Origin: JALYOC01 sp036675345
GTDB taxonomy: Bacteria; Myxococcota; Myxococcia; Myxococcales; Myxococcaceae
NCBI GenBank assembly: GCA_036675345.1
Contig: JAKFFE010000026.1
Span: 203,623-267,622 of the forward strand
Length of the DNA stretch: 64,000 nt
Direction of reading: 5' to 3'
Under the pieces are notes generated by a model. The model saw only the letters and a program-made list of their open reading frames with translations, was not told where the DNA came from and did not search any database. The position numbers were made by a program, and so were the translations under genes. Of the stretch, positions 1 to 8,268 are shown piece after piece (the stretch's first letter is position 1; each line of letters starts with the position of its first letter).

Positions 1-144
1 CCCCACCCCCACCGGGGCTCCCGCTCCGAGCCGGCGTACCTGCCGCTGATCATCCAGGCGATGGCGGACGCGCTGGGGGTCCCCCGTCCCGAGCTTGAGG
101 AGCAGACGACCGAGAATGCGCGGGCCTTCTTCGGTTGTTTCTAG
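1..144 (+). CDS. tatD: TatD family metal-dependent hydrolase, C-terminal end only
   Basis: This is the last 47 codons of a gene that begins outside the window. The tail carries the PHPHRG..SEPAYL stretch and the EEQTTENARAFFG ending that are typical of the C terminus of TatD-type DNases, which are TIM-barrel metallo-hydrolases with DNase/exonuclease activity. The metal-binding residues lie upstream and cannot be seen. tcdA starts 44 bp downstream on the same strand, so the two may be co-transcribed. Identification rests only on the C-terminal pattern. Confidence 0.75.
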   Translation, partial: PHPHRGSRSEPAYLPLIIQAMADALGVPRPELEEQTTENARAFFGCF

Positions 145-188
145 CGCCACTCGCAGGGGCGGGTTGCCTTGCGATAAGGAGCGCAGTC

Positions 189-1061
189 ATGGACGTCGAG
201 ATCACCCCGTTGAAGCCCGCTCCGGTCGTTGAAGCCCCGGCCGTCGAGCAACCTGCCAAGAAGAGCCTGCGGCTGCACCGCCGCTGGGATCGCACCGCGC
301 GCCTGGTGGGGGATCCGGGGATGGATCGCCTGGCCAACGCCAGGGTGGCGGTGTTCGGGCTGGGAGGCGTGGGCAGCTACGCGGTGGAGGGCCTGGTCCG
401 CAGCGGCGTGGGCCACCTGACCCTGGTGGACTTCGATGATGTGTGCGTGACCAACAGCAACCGGCAGCTGCACGCCACGGTGAAGACCGTGGGCAAGAGC
501 AAGGCCGAGCTGATGGGGCAGCGCTGCCTGGAGATCAACCCGGAGGTCAGCCTGCAGGTGGTGAAGGACTTCTACCGCGAGGAGGTCGCCGAGCAGATGG
601 TGACCCGCGAGTACGACTTCGTGGTCGACGCCATCGACAACGTGAAGGCCAAGTTGCACCTGCTGCACCGCTGCATCTCCCTGGGGATCCCGGTGGTCAG
701 CTCGATGGGCGCGGCGGGGCGGCTGGATCCCACCGCGATTCGGGTGGAGGACCTGTGCGAGACGCACATGTGCCCCTTCGCCAAGGACATCCGCAAGCTG
801 CTCAAGCGCAAGTACGCGGTGAACACCGACCGTCCCACCGGGATCACCGCCGTGTACTCGATTGAGCCGGACCGGACCCCGGTGCCGTTGAACTACGACG
901 ACGCCACCAACGGCTTTCTGTGCGTGTGCCCGTCCAAGGAGAACGACTTCCACACCTGCGATCACCGGACCCAGATCAACGGCAGCGTGGCGTTCGTCAC
1001 CTCGGTGTTCGGGATGAACTGCGCCGGGGTGGTGGTGCGGCGGATCGCCCAGGGGCGATGA
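189..1061 (+). CDS. tcdA: tRNA threonylcarbamoyladenosine dehydratase (TcdA/YgdL, ThiF-like E1 fold)
   Basis: 290-aa protein predicted to dehydrate t6A at position 37 of ANN-decoding tRNAs to cyclic ct6A using ATP. The E1-like Rossmann motif GLGGVGSYA lies near residues 56-64, followed by the DFDDVCVTNSNRQ loop that binds the adenylate, and a C-terminal GSVAFVTSVFGM segment usual for TcdA. The ATG at 189 was chosen because an AAGGAG site lies 7 bp upstream (176-181); an upstream in-frame ATG at 135 overlaps tatD. Several cysteines sit near the C terminus (LCVCPS..FHTC). Its stop overlaps the next start by 4 bp, suggesting translational coupling. Family assignment is firm; the exact reaction is inferred from homology. 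Confidence 0.9.
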   Translation: MDVEITPLKPAPVVEAPAVEQPAKKSLRLHRRWDRTARLVGDPGMDRLANARVAVFGLGGVGSYAVEGLVRSGVGHLTLVDFDDVCVTNSNRQLHATVKTVGKSKAELMGQRCLEINPEVSLQVVKDFYREEVAEQMVTREYDFVVDAIDNVKAKLHLLHRCISLGIPVVSSMGAAGRLDPTAIRVEDLCETHMCPFAKDIRKLLKRKYAVNTDRPTGITAVYSIEPDRTPVPLNYDDATNGFLCVCPSKENDFHTCDHRTQINGSVAFVTSVFGMNCAGVVVRRIAQGR

Positions 1062-2215
1062 GCCGCCTGGGGTGGGTGGCACTGCTGGGGGTGGGGCTGG
1101 GCGCAGGTTGCGGGCCGGATTCGGTGCTGGAGTTCGCGGGCACCCCCACCTGCCCCACCTCCCCGACGATCGGAGCTCCCCTGCCCCCCTTCCTGCTGAT
1201 CAACGCCTACTACCTGCAGGAGGAGGCGGCGCGCGCGGCCCGCCGCGGCGAGGTGCGCAGCCTGCGGGTGGAGGAGACCTTCACCAAGGCCCGGGCGTTG
1301 GGCGCGACCGTGGTCCGCACCTGGGGCTTCAACGACGATCCGGGCCGGGCCGGGGACACTGCGATCCAGACCGCCCGGCTGGAGTACGACGAGCTGTCCT
1401 TGCGGGGCCTGGACCTGGTGCTGGAGAGCGCCCACCGCCACGGGCTGCAGCTGATCCTTCCCCTGGGGAACTACTGGAATGCCTACGGCGGCGCCCGCCA
1501 GTACGTGGCCTGGGCCGGGTTGGAGGCGCCGGTGGAGGGAGATCCCCGGTTCTTCACCGATCCGCTCGTGCGCGACCACTACCTGGAGCACGTGGGTCGG
1601 TTGCTGGACCGGGTCAGCGCGGTGGATGGGGTGCGCTACGGGGACCATCCGTCGGTGCTGGGCTGGGAGTTGCTCAACGAGGCGAGGATCGAGGCTCCCC
1701 AGACCGCGCAGCTGACCGGCTGGGCGGAGGCGGTGGCGGAGCGGATCCGCGCGCACGCGCCCACCCACCTGATCGGCGCGGGCAACGAGGGCGAGGGAGC
1801 GGCCGCCTTCGCCCTCCTGGCGGCCCGCGGAGTGGACGCGGCCAGCATCCATCTGTTCCCGGAGGCCTGGGGCTGGGACCCGGCGCGGATCGCCCGGGAG
1901 GGGGTGGAGTGGATCGTCCGGCAGGCGGAGGCCGCCCGAGGGGCCGGCCGCCCGCTGTGGATGGGGGAGTTCGGGCTGCGCAACAGCGGGCCTTTTGGAC
2001 TCCAGGAGCGGCGGGCCATCTACCGCACCTGGCTGGAGTGTGCCCGCCGGTCGGGGCTGGCCGGCGCCGGTCCCTGGATGTTCGCCTATGACGATCGACC
2101 GGACTCCTGGGACGACTACACGTTCTACTTGCGGGATGGGACCGCGCCGCAGGACTCGGAGAATCGCTACGCGGATCTGCTGATCGAAGCGGCGGGCGCG
2201 TGGAAAGAGCCTTGA
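1058..2215 (+). CDS. GH5-like endo-beta-mannanase lipoprotein
   Basis: 385 aa with a lipoprotein signal (hydrophobic stretch, then GLGAGC with the lipid Cys at residue 18). The body is a GH5-type TIM barrel: early strand KARALGATVVRTWGF, the acid/base pair in GWELLNEAR, and the nucleophile in LWMGEFG. This pattern is closest to endo-1,4-beta-mannosidases (GH5_7-like), which cut mannan backbones. It is probably anchored to the outer membrane facing polysaccharide. The ATG overlaps the tcdA stop (ATGA). The first half of the large open frame, beginning at 920, lies inside tcdA and was not used. Substrate specificity cannot be told from sequence alone. Confidence 0.82.
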   Translation: MSRLGWVALLGVGLGAGCGPDSVLEFAGTPTCPTSPTIGAPLPPFLLINAYYLQEEAARAARRGEVRSLRVEETFTKARALGATVVRTWGFNDDPGRAGDTAIQTARLEYDELSLRGLDLVLESAHRHGLQLILPLGNYWNAYGGARQYVAWAGLEAPVEGDPRFFTDPLVRDHYLEHVGRLLDRVSAVDGVRYGDHPSVLGWELLNEARIEAPQTAQLTGWAEAVAERIRAHAPTHLIGAGNEGEGAAAFALLAARGVDAASIHLFPEAWGWDPARIAREGVEWIVRQAEAARGAGRPLWMGEFGLRNSGPFGLQERRAIYRTWLECARRSGLAGAGPWMFAYDDRPDSWDDYTFYLRDGTAPQDSENRYADLLIEAAGAWKEP

Positions 2216-2258
2216 GCAACACGCGCTTTCCGCAGGGCGAAAGCCTATAAGGCCGCCA

Positions 2259-3221
2259 ATGGCGACCACCACGACCCCCTCCACCCTTGATGTGAACCAG
2301 CTGGATTCCAGCTACGAGCAGGCGGAGGACCTGACCGACCGTGAGGAGTACGCGCAGGCGGAGAAGATCCTCACCCAGGCGCTGGTCCCGTTCGCGAAGC
2401 TGGACGCGGCCGTCCTCGACGACCACCTCCATGAGACGCTGGCCGGAATCTACAACCTGCGCGGGCTGTGCCTGCGGAACCTGGATCGCCTCCCCGAGGC
2501 GGTGGCCGACTTCCGCGAGGCCCACAACCGCGGGACCGCCTTCGGCGCCCTGAACCTGGCCGAGACCCTGGCCTACGACCTGGCCGACTTCCAGGAGGCG
2601 CTGGCGGTGGCGGAGGAGCTGCTGAACGACGCGACCTCCCGCGAGGAGCTGGGTTCGGACAAGTCGTTCTACGTGCTGGCAGTCCAGGCGCTGTCGCTGA
2701 TCTGCCTGGGACGCGAGGCGGAGGCCTCCGTCAGCTACCGCGCGCTGGAGTCGACCATCACCGAGCCGGAGGAGCAGGCCTCCGATATCCAGAATGATCT
2801 GCAGAAGTTCGTGATCGAGGAGGGCCGCCCGCTGGCGGCGCTGGCCTCCAAGATCGCCGAGCACTTCGAGGAGATCGCGAGCGGGAAGGCGGCGCCGGCG
2901 GTGAAGAAGGCGGCCGGCAAGGCAGCTCCGAAGAAGGCGGCCGGCAAGGCAGCTCCGAAGAAGGCGGCCGGCAAGGCGGCTCCGAAGAAGGCGACCGGAA
3001 AGGCGGCTCCGAAGAAGGCGGCCGGCAAGGCAGCTCCGAAGAAGGCGGCCGGCAAGGCGGCTCCGAAGAAGGCGGCCGGCAAGGCGGCTCCGAAGAAGGC
3101 CGGCAAGGCGGCTCCGAAGAAGGCCGGCAAGGCGGCTTCGAAGAAGGCGGCCGGCAAGGCGGCTTCGAAGAAGGCCGGCAAGGCGGCTCCGAAGAAGGCG
3201 ACTGCGACGAAGAAGAAGTAG
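2259..3221 (+). CDS. TPR protein with histone-H1-like Lys/Ala tail
   Basis: 320 aa. Residues ~15-205 form a helical, acidic TPR-like domain (SYEQAEDLTDREEYAQAEKI, then RGLCLRNLDRLPEAVADFREA). From ~residue 208 to the end the chain is almost only K, A, G and P, built of about ten copies of a 9-residue unit close to AAGKAAPKK, with shorter 8-residue variants near the end. Such tails resemble the C-terminal domain of histone H1 and bind DNA non-specifically, so a nucleoid-associated role is plausible. The copies are near-identical at DNA level, so unit number may vary between strains. It stands alone between the GH5 gene and a decayed transglycosylase. Function is unknown. Confidence 0.75.
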   Translation: MATTTTPSTLDVNQLDSSYEQAEDLTDREEYAQAEKILTQALVPFAKLDAAVLDDHLHETLAGIYNLRGLCLRNLDRLPEAVADFREAHNRGTAFGALNLAETLAYDLADFQEALAVAEELLNDATSREELGSDKSFYVLAVQALSLICLGREAEASVSYRALESTITEPEEQASDIQNDLQKFVIEEGRPLAALASKIAEHFEEIASGKAAPAVKKAAGKAAPKKAAGKAAPKKAAGKAAPKKATGKAAPKKAAGKAAPKKAAGKAAPKKAAGKAAPKKAGKAAPKKAGKAASKKAAGKAASKKAGKAAPKKATATKKK

Positions 3222-3265
3222 CTCGTCTGCCTTACGGTGGAACGGGGTGTGCAATCCCCTTCGGG

Positions 3266-3566
3266 ATGCGCCACCCCCGTTCCCAGTGGATCCGAGTGCT
3301 TCTGCTGGCGCTCGGAGTCCTGCTGACCTCTCCGCTGTGGCTCCTGGAGGGGGCGTATCAATGGGGCCTCAGGACCGTGGGCCCCCTGCCGCTACGACCC
3401 CGACTGCCGGCCGGAGGCCGCGCTCCACCGTCGCAACCACGTGCTGAATGAGTTGCACCGGGTGCGGCTGCTCGACGCGGAGTTGCTCGCCAAAGCATTG
3501 AAGGCGCCGCTGGGCGTGATCCCCCGGCCCTGTCTCAAGCGCCCTTCACCACCACCGGCGGAGTGA
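3266..3566 (+). pseudogene. Remnant of a peptidoglycan transglycosylase (MtgA/PBP1-type GT51)
   Basis: The first ~42 codons encode a membrane anchor (RSQWIRVLLLALGVLLTSPLWLLEGAYQWG). After about position 3388 the signal continues in another frame with RYDPDCRPEAALHRRNHVLNEL, the stretch that follows the catalytic core in biosynthetic transglycosylases (usual pattern ..PSRFDP..HPE.A..RR..VL..M). The core between these two ends, with the catalytic Glu motifs, is missing, so this looks like an internal deletion with frame change. The 3' end overlaps the convergent nuclease gene by about 32 bp. Alternative: a short unrelated membrane ORF (3266-3451) followed by chance similarity. Confidence 0.6.
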
Positions 3567-4506
3567 GCGCCACCCCTTCGCGGCCGCAGGAGCGGCGGAA
3601 GACGCAGCGCGCGCACACGCTGAGATCCTGGGTCATCGGGAAGGCGGTCTGATCGCGAGGAATGTTCTTCTCCGGATCGGCCAGCACCTCGCGCATCCGG
3701 CCCACGCTCTGGGTGAAATGGGCCTTGAACCCGCGCAGTGCCTCCTCGTCGATCCGCACCAGGCGTTCCAGCCCGTCGTTCAGATAGACGATCGCCGCCT
3801 GCATCCGGTCCAGCCGCAGGTCGTAGCGCTTGGAGAGGTAGAGGGCATAACCCAGGATCTGGTCGTCGTAGCCCTCACGGGCCCGACCGGTCTTCCAGTC
3901 CACCACCACCGGCGCGCCGTCGTGATCCACGTACGCGAAGTCCGGGATGGCGAACACCCGCACCTCATCCATGTGGAACACGGTGTCGTCGAAGGACTTG
4001 TCGTCCACCTCGATCCACTGGTGGGGCTGGAGCGAGCGGGCCAGGTCCATCCACCGCGAGCCCAGGAACCACTCCAGCGCGCCCCGGGCGTTCTCCCAGT
4101 TCTTCTTCCACTCCTCGCCGGGCACCGCCTCGCCGTACTCGTGCTCCACCAGCCCGGAGAAGTCCTTGCGGTTCTTCTGCTGCCAGTAGCGCTTGGCCGC
4201 CGAGTGCCGCCAGTCGTCCTGCATCACCCGGTGGGCATAGGCGATCACCTTGGCCGGATCGACCTCCCGGCCGGCGCGCAGCCGCAGCAGCACCTGCTTG
4301 ATGGTCTCGTGGACCACGCTGCCCGCCCAGGTCCAGCGGTTGCCCAGCTTCTTGAGGGTATAGAGCTGGCGCGCCGCCTCCGGCGCCGTCTCCGACCAGC
4401 CACCCCAGGAGGCGTAGTAGTGGAAGTAGTAGGCGCGCAGACACTCACCGAACTTCTCGTGTCGGCTCTTCGACCAGGAAAAGTCGTTGGTGAGTTCGCG
4501 CCCCAT
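3535..4506 (-). CDS. PD-(D/E)XK family nuclease with Cas4/AddB-like cysteines
   Basis: 323 aa. It shows the full RecB-family nuclease set: His66 (VVHET), Asp189 (IPDF), Asp203 and Lys205 (VVDWKTG) and the QxxxY helix at 216-220. One Cys near the N terminus (Cys22) and three near the C terminus (Cys298, Cys301, Cys307; CARCVFRRSC) match the Fe-S cluster layout of AddB, Cas4 and RecB-like exonucleases. No helicase domain or cas gene is nearby, so it is a stand-alone nuclease, probably in DNA repair or end processing. It is divergent from mutY, 148 bp away, and convergent with the transglycosylase remnant. Confidence 0.85.
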   Translation of the reverse strand: MGRELTNDFSWSKSRHEKFGECLRAYYFHYYASWGGWSETAPEAARQLYTLKKLGNRWTWAGSVVHETIKQVLLRLRAGREVDPAKVIAYAHRVMQDDWRHSAAKRYWQQKNRKDFSGLVEHEYGEAVPGEEWKKNWENARGALEWFLGSRWMDLARSLQPHQWIEVDDKSFDDTVFHMDEVRVFAIPDFAYVDHDGAPVVVDWKTGRAREGYDDQILGYALYLSKRYDLRLDRMQAAIVYLNDGLERLVRIDEEALRGFKAHFTQSVGRMREVLADPEKNIPRDQTAFPMTQDLSVCARCVFRRSCGREGVALTPPVVVKGA

Positions 4507-4654
4507 CGTCAGGCCATCCTACAGAGTGGGTCTGACGATCCGACCTCCAAGTTTGAAGGAGGGGCAATGATCCTGGGGAGCTCGCGGGTTCGGGGTTCCG
4601 ATATGGTCCGCCGCCCAGACGGGGATCCTCGCTGGCAGGGAGTAGACGCAGTCG

Positions 4655-5857
4655 ATGAAGGCCTCAGGCAAGGTGTCTCCTCCTCGGATCCGAGTTCCCA
4701 AGGTTCGCCCTCCGGTCCAGCGCCCTCCGAAGCCCGTGCGAAAGGCCCGAGCCCAGGTGGCGACCCCTGCGCCCAGCTCCGTCCCGCTCTCTGCCGAGGA
4801 GCGGGTCTTCCGCTCGCTGCTGCTGGCGTGGTTCGACCGTCACCAGCGGGACTTGCCCTGGCGTCAGACCCGGGATCCGTACGCGATCTGGCTCTCGGAG
4901 GTGATGCTCCAGCAGACCCAGGTGCAGACGGTGATTCCCTACTGGCAGCGCTTTCTGGAGCGGTTCCCCACCGTGAACGATCTGGCGGAGGCGCCCCAGG
5001 ACGACGTGCTCTCACTGTGGCGAGGCCTGGGCTACTACAGCCGCGCGCGGAACCTCCATCTGGCGGCCAAGGCGATCTCGGAGCTGGGGAGCTTTCCCCG
5101 GACGGCGGAGGAGCTGGAAAAGCTTCCGGGCTTTGGTCGCTACACCGCGGGCGCGGTGGCCTCGATCGGCTTCGGGGAGGCGGCGCCGATCGTGGACGGG
5201 AACGTGGCCCGGGTGTTCGCCCGCCTGTTCCTGGTGGAGGGGGCGCCCGGCGAGCGGGATCGCGAGAAGGCGCTGTGGTCGCTGGCCGAGCAGTGGGTGG
5301 TCGGTCCTCGACCGGGGGACTGGAATCAGGCGCTGATGGAGTTGGGGGCACTGATCTGTCGACCGGAGTCTCCCACCTGCCTGATCTGCCCGCTGCGGGA
5401 CCGATGCGGTGCGCTGCAGGCGGGGCGGGTGGCGGAGCTTCCCCCGGTCCGCGTCCGCGCGGCACGAAAGCGCCTGGAGCTGTTGGTGGCAGTGTGGCGC
5501 GACGGGGACAAGCTGTTGCTGGCCCGGCGCTCGGGAGGCGGCCTGTTCGGAGGCCTGTGGGAGCTGCCCTCGGTGGAAGCCAGCACCGAGGGTCCCGCGC
5601 CGCTGAAGGCCTTGCTGGGGAAGGTCGAGGTGGCCCCCGAGCTGTGCCGGCTGGAACGCACGCTCACCCACCGGGATCTCGTCTTGCGTCTCCACCCGGT
5701 TCAGGGACAGCTCCCGCCGACTTCGTTGGAGGGCTACGACGCGCTCTGCTGGGCCACTCCGCAGGAGAGCGCGTCGCTGGGAATGAGCACCGCGATGCAC
5801 AAGGCAATCCTCGCGGCTTCCCCGGCGGCGCGGACTCCCCGCCAACGCAAGCGATGA
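4655..5857 (+). CDS. mutY: A/G-specific adenine DNA glycosylase MutY
   Basis: 400 aa. It removes adenine mispaired with 8-oxoguanine. Domains: a basic, Pro-rich N-terminal extension (1-45, not usual for MutY), a HhH-GPD glycosylase core with catalytic Glu82 (LSEVMLQQTQV) and Asp181 (VDGNVARV), the HhH hairpin LPGFGRYTAGA, the 4Fe-4S cluster cysteines Cys235, Cys242, Cys245 and Cys251 in C-X6-C-X2-C-X5-C spacing, then a NUDIX-like 8-oxoG recognition domain (WRDGDKLLLARR..GLFGGLWELP). All key residues are intact. The TfoX-domain gene follows after 28 bp. The ATG at 4655 could be too far upstream, because the conserved part starts near residue 46. Confidence 0.95.
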   Translation: MKASGKVSPPRIRVPKVRPPVQRPPKPVRKARAQVATPAPSSVPLSAEERVFRSLLLAWFDRHQRDLPWRQTRDPYAIWLSEVMLQQTQVQTVIPYWQRFLERFPTVNDLAEAPQDDVLSLWRGLGYYSRARNLHLAAKAISELGSFPRTAEELEKLPGFGRYTAGAVASIGFGEAAPIVDGNVARVFARLFLVEGAPGERDREKALWSLAEQWVVGPRPGDWNQALMELGALICRPESPTCLICPLRDRCGALQAGRVAELPPVRVRAARKRLELLVAVWRDGDKLLLARRSGGGLFGGLWELPSVEASTEGPAPLKALLGKVEVAPELCRLERTLTHRDLVLRLHPVQGQLPPTSLEGYDALCWATPQESASLGMSTAMHKAILAASPAARTPRQRKR

Positions 5858-5885
5858 ACGTGGCGCTTCCGGTATCGTCCCCCCG

Positions 5886-6512
5886 ATGCCTACCTCCGCT
5901 TCGTTCGTGCAGCACTCGCTGGAACTCCTCTCCGGCGTCGGACCCGTCCGTTCCCGCCCGATGTTTGGGGGCCACGGCCTCTCGCTCAATGGCATCAGCA
6001 TCGGAATCATCGATGACGACCGGCTCTACCTCCGGGTCGATGACCTGACCCGACCGCAGTTCGAGGAAGCGGGTGCGCAGCCGTTCACCTATCCCTCCAA
6101 GAAGGGCCCGATGGTGATGAAGTCCTACTGGTCCCTTCCCGATGAGGCGGTGGACGACCCGGACGTGGCGCTGAAGTGGGGGCGGCTGGCCGAGGAGGCT
6201 TCCCTTCGAGGCGAGGCCGCCAAGCGGAAGGCGGCGCCGTCGGCGTCCAAGGCACCCGTGGGCAAAGCCGCTGGGAAGCGGGCGCCGAGTTCCCCGAAGG
6301 CCGGTCAGGACAAGGGCGCCCCCTCGAAGTCAGCCTCGAAGCGAGCGCCCCTCCCCGCCCAGGGGAAGGCGAAGTCTGCCGCGAAGACTTCCACTGCGAA
6401 GCAGCGCTCCGCCGCCGGGAAGGCGAAGTCTGCCGTGAAGACTTCCGGTGCGAAGCAGCGCTCCGCCGCAGGGAAGGCCAAGTCTGCCGCGAAGACCTCC
6501 GCTGCGAGGTAA
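5886..6512 (+). CDS. TfoX N-terminal-domain protein with histone-H1-like tail
   Basis: 208 aa. Residues 1-~105 are a TfoX/YjbR-type N-terminal domain (VRSRPMFGGHGLSLNGISIGIIDDDRLYLRVD..TRPQFEEAG..PFTYPSKKG..MKSYWSLPDE). The remainder is Lys/Ala/Ser-rich and low complexity, ending in three copies of an ~18-residue unit near KAKSAAKTSTAKQRSAAG. TfoX is known as a competence regulator, but stand-alone N-domains are common and mostly uncharacterised. The basic tail suggests binding to DNA or RNA. Fusion to an H1-like tail is unusual and parallels the TPR gene at 2259. Likely co-transcribed with mutY. Confidence 0.8.
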   Translation: MPTSASFVQHSLELLSGVGPVRSRPMFGGHGLSLNGISIGIIDDDRLYLRVDDLTRPQFEEAGAQPFTYPSKKGPMVMKSYWSLPDEAVDDPDVALKWGRLAEEASLRGEAAKRKAAPSASKAPVGKAAGKRAPSSPKAGQDKGAPSKSASKRAPLPAQGKAKSAAKTSTAKQRSAAGKAKSAVKTSGAKQRSAAGKAKSAAKTSAAR

Positions 6513-6652
6513 CGCTCGGTTCGGCGGGAGGGCCTCCAGTCAGAAGCTGTCTCGCGCGCTGAGCAGGGAACGGTCCCTCCGTCCCCTCGCTTGCCTGATC
6601 ACTTCCAGGGAGCGGGGGAAAGGCTGAGCTTTCACTCCGAGGAGGATGACCC

Positions 6653-6997
6653 ATGGCCGACGTGAATGATGCGCCCGATGGTGGGCAGTACTTCCAGGGA
6701 TGGTCGGCGGCCGAGGTGGTGCTGGAGTACGGGCTCTCCCCCACTGCGACCCATGTCGACTCCCGGGCCAAGTCGGATGACAGCGCGGCGCCCTCCACCT
6801 TCCCGGAGATCACCGCGCCCCGCCATCAGCACACCCACGGAGGTCCCAGCTGCGAGGCGTCCATGATCTGCGGACAGGCACCGTGCCCGGAGCTGATCGC
6901 CAGCCGCTACCAGCGGTTCCTGGACGAGGGCGGCGTCCCAGGGATGGATCCAGAGGCGGCGGAGGAGCTGGCCGAGCGTCAACGCACGCTGCACTGA
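6653..6997 (+). CDS. Conserved hypothetical protein, Cys/His cluster
   Basis: 114 aa, no recognised family. A good ribosome site (GAGGAGG, 9 bp upstream) supports the ATG. The sequence is hydrophilic, with a central stretch PRHQHTHGGPSCEASMICGQ followed by APCPELIASRYQRFLDEGG; three Cys and several His there could bind a metal, but the spacing matches no motif I know. A short acidic helical tail follows. It ends 41 bp before the convergent TetR-like gene. Probably cytoplasmic: no signal peptide or membrane segment. Confidence 0.6.
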   Translation: MADVNDAPDGGQYFQGWSAAEVVLEYGLSPTATHVDSRAKSDDSAAPSTFPEITAPRHQHTHGGPSCEASMICGQAPCPELIASRYQRFLDEGGVPGMDPEAAEELAERQRTLH

Positions 6998-7037
6998 GGG
7001 GCGGACCGTGGGGCGGACTGGAGCGAGCGCTGCCCGT

Positions 7038-8255
7038 TCACTCCTCCGCAGCCAGGATCCCGCGGAACACCAGATCCAGCGCGGCGAAGCGCCGCTGGGT
7101 GGCCCGCACCGCGCCGCCCGGACCGCTCTGGTGGTGCAGCAGATGTCCGGCCATGTGCAGCTCGAAGAGCACCCGGGCCACCAGCTCCAGCGGGAGATCC
7201 GACCGGAACAGGCCCTGCTGCACGCCGGCCTCCACCGCGGGGAGGATGGTGTCCGCCATCTGCTGCACCAGCGCGGTGAGCGTCTCTTGATGGCCTGGCA
7301 GTGACTCCTGCGCGTCGCCGTTGATCAAGGTCAGCACCAGCGAGTGGGCCTGGACCGCCAGGTAGGCGCGCTCGCTCATCTCCCGCATCATCTGCATCGC
7401 CTTCCCTCCGGGGCGCTGGACCGCACGCACCTGCGCGACCACCGCCTCCACGTCCCGCTGGATCAGCGAGAGCAGGAACTCCTCCTGGGTGGCGAAGCCC
7501 GCCGGCACCGACAGGCTCCCCAGCGCCGCCAGTCCCTGCTGCCGGGCACGGACCATCAGCTGCGCCATCGGGTCCGAGGCCGCCATCGCGGAGATGGGCG
7601 CCTGCGCCGGAGGCAACAGCGCCCCGGTGGCGCCCATCACCTGGGCCAGGGTGAGGTCGGTGGGCTGGGAGGGATGCCGCAGCCCTCGCAGCACCAGCTC
7701 CAGGGCCACCTTCCTCCGCTGCCCGCTGCGCTGCCGGGTCCGCTCATCCCGGGCCAGGTTCGCGTAGTCCATCACGTGCAGCTCCAGCATCAGCTGCGCG
7801 GCGAACTCCACCGGCAGATCCGCCCGCACCAGCTTCACCTCCACCGCCCTGCCCAGCAGCGCCTCCGGCAGCGCCAGACAGCGCATCCGCAGCTCGTGGA
7901 GCCGCTCGGCCCACTGCGGGAGCCACTGGTCGAAGCGGCCCAACATCAGGGCTCGCAGCAGCGGACGACGCTCGGCGAAGGAGACCGCGTCCTGGGCCAG
8001 TTGCTGGATCAGCCCCGAGACCTCGCTGTGCTCGGCCAGCCCGCTCTGCGCCTCCTCCAGCAGCAGGCCCACCTCGCGCTGCAGCATCTGGAAGACCAGC
8101 TCGTCGCGGCTGAAGAACATCCGGGCCAGCGCCGCCCGATCCAATTCGCTGGCCTCGGAGATCCCCTCCCAGGTCATCCCCTGCAGGCCGACCCGGCCCC
8201 ACAGCTGGGCGCACCGCGCCAGCACCCGCTCCTTCTCGCTCTTCGAATCGGTCAT
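7038..8255 (-). CDS. TetR/AcrR-type regulator with duplicated ligand domain
   Basis: 405 aa, about twice the usual TetR length. Residues ~8-58 fit a TetR helix-turn-helix (VLARCAQLWGRVGLQGMTWEGISEASELDRAALARMF). Two similar C-terminal blocks follow: 142-192 (VRADLPVEFAAQLMLELH..VALELVLRGL) and 349-400 (FRSDLPLELVARVLFELH..AALDLVFRGI), so the ligand-binding and dimer domain appears tandemly duplicated while only one HTH remains. One polypeptide could therefore act as a pseudo-dimer. The gene for a secreted protein lies 13 bp upstream on the same strand (8269-9126), so the two are probably in one operon. Ligand and targets are unknown. Confidence 0.75.
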   Translation of the reverse strand: MTDSKSEKERVLARCAQLWGRVGLQGMTWEGISEASELDRAALARMFFSRDELVFQMLQREVGLLLEEAQSGLAEHSEVSGLIQQLAQDAVSFAERRPLLRALMLGRFDQWLPQWAERLHELRMRCLALPEALLGRAVEVKLVRADLPVEFAAQLMLELHVMDYANLARDERTRQRSGQRRKVALELVLRGLRHPSQPTDLTLAQVMGATGALLPPAQAPISAMAASDPMAQLMVRARQQGLAALGSLSVPAGFATQEEFLLSLIQRDVEAVVAQVRAVQRPGGKAMQMMREMSERAYLAVQAHSLVLTLINGDAQESLPGHQETLTALVQQMADTILPAVEAGVQQGLFRSDLPLELVARVLFELHMAGHLLHHQSGPGGAVRATQRRFAALDLVFRGILAAEE

Positions 8256-8268
8256 CGGAGCCCTGGTT

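Noticed and set aside
3718..6048. 776-aa plus-strand frame over the nuclease and mutY
   Set aside because: Overlaps two confident genes in other frames and has low-complexity composition.
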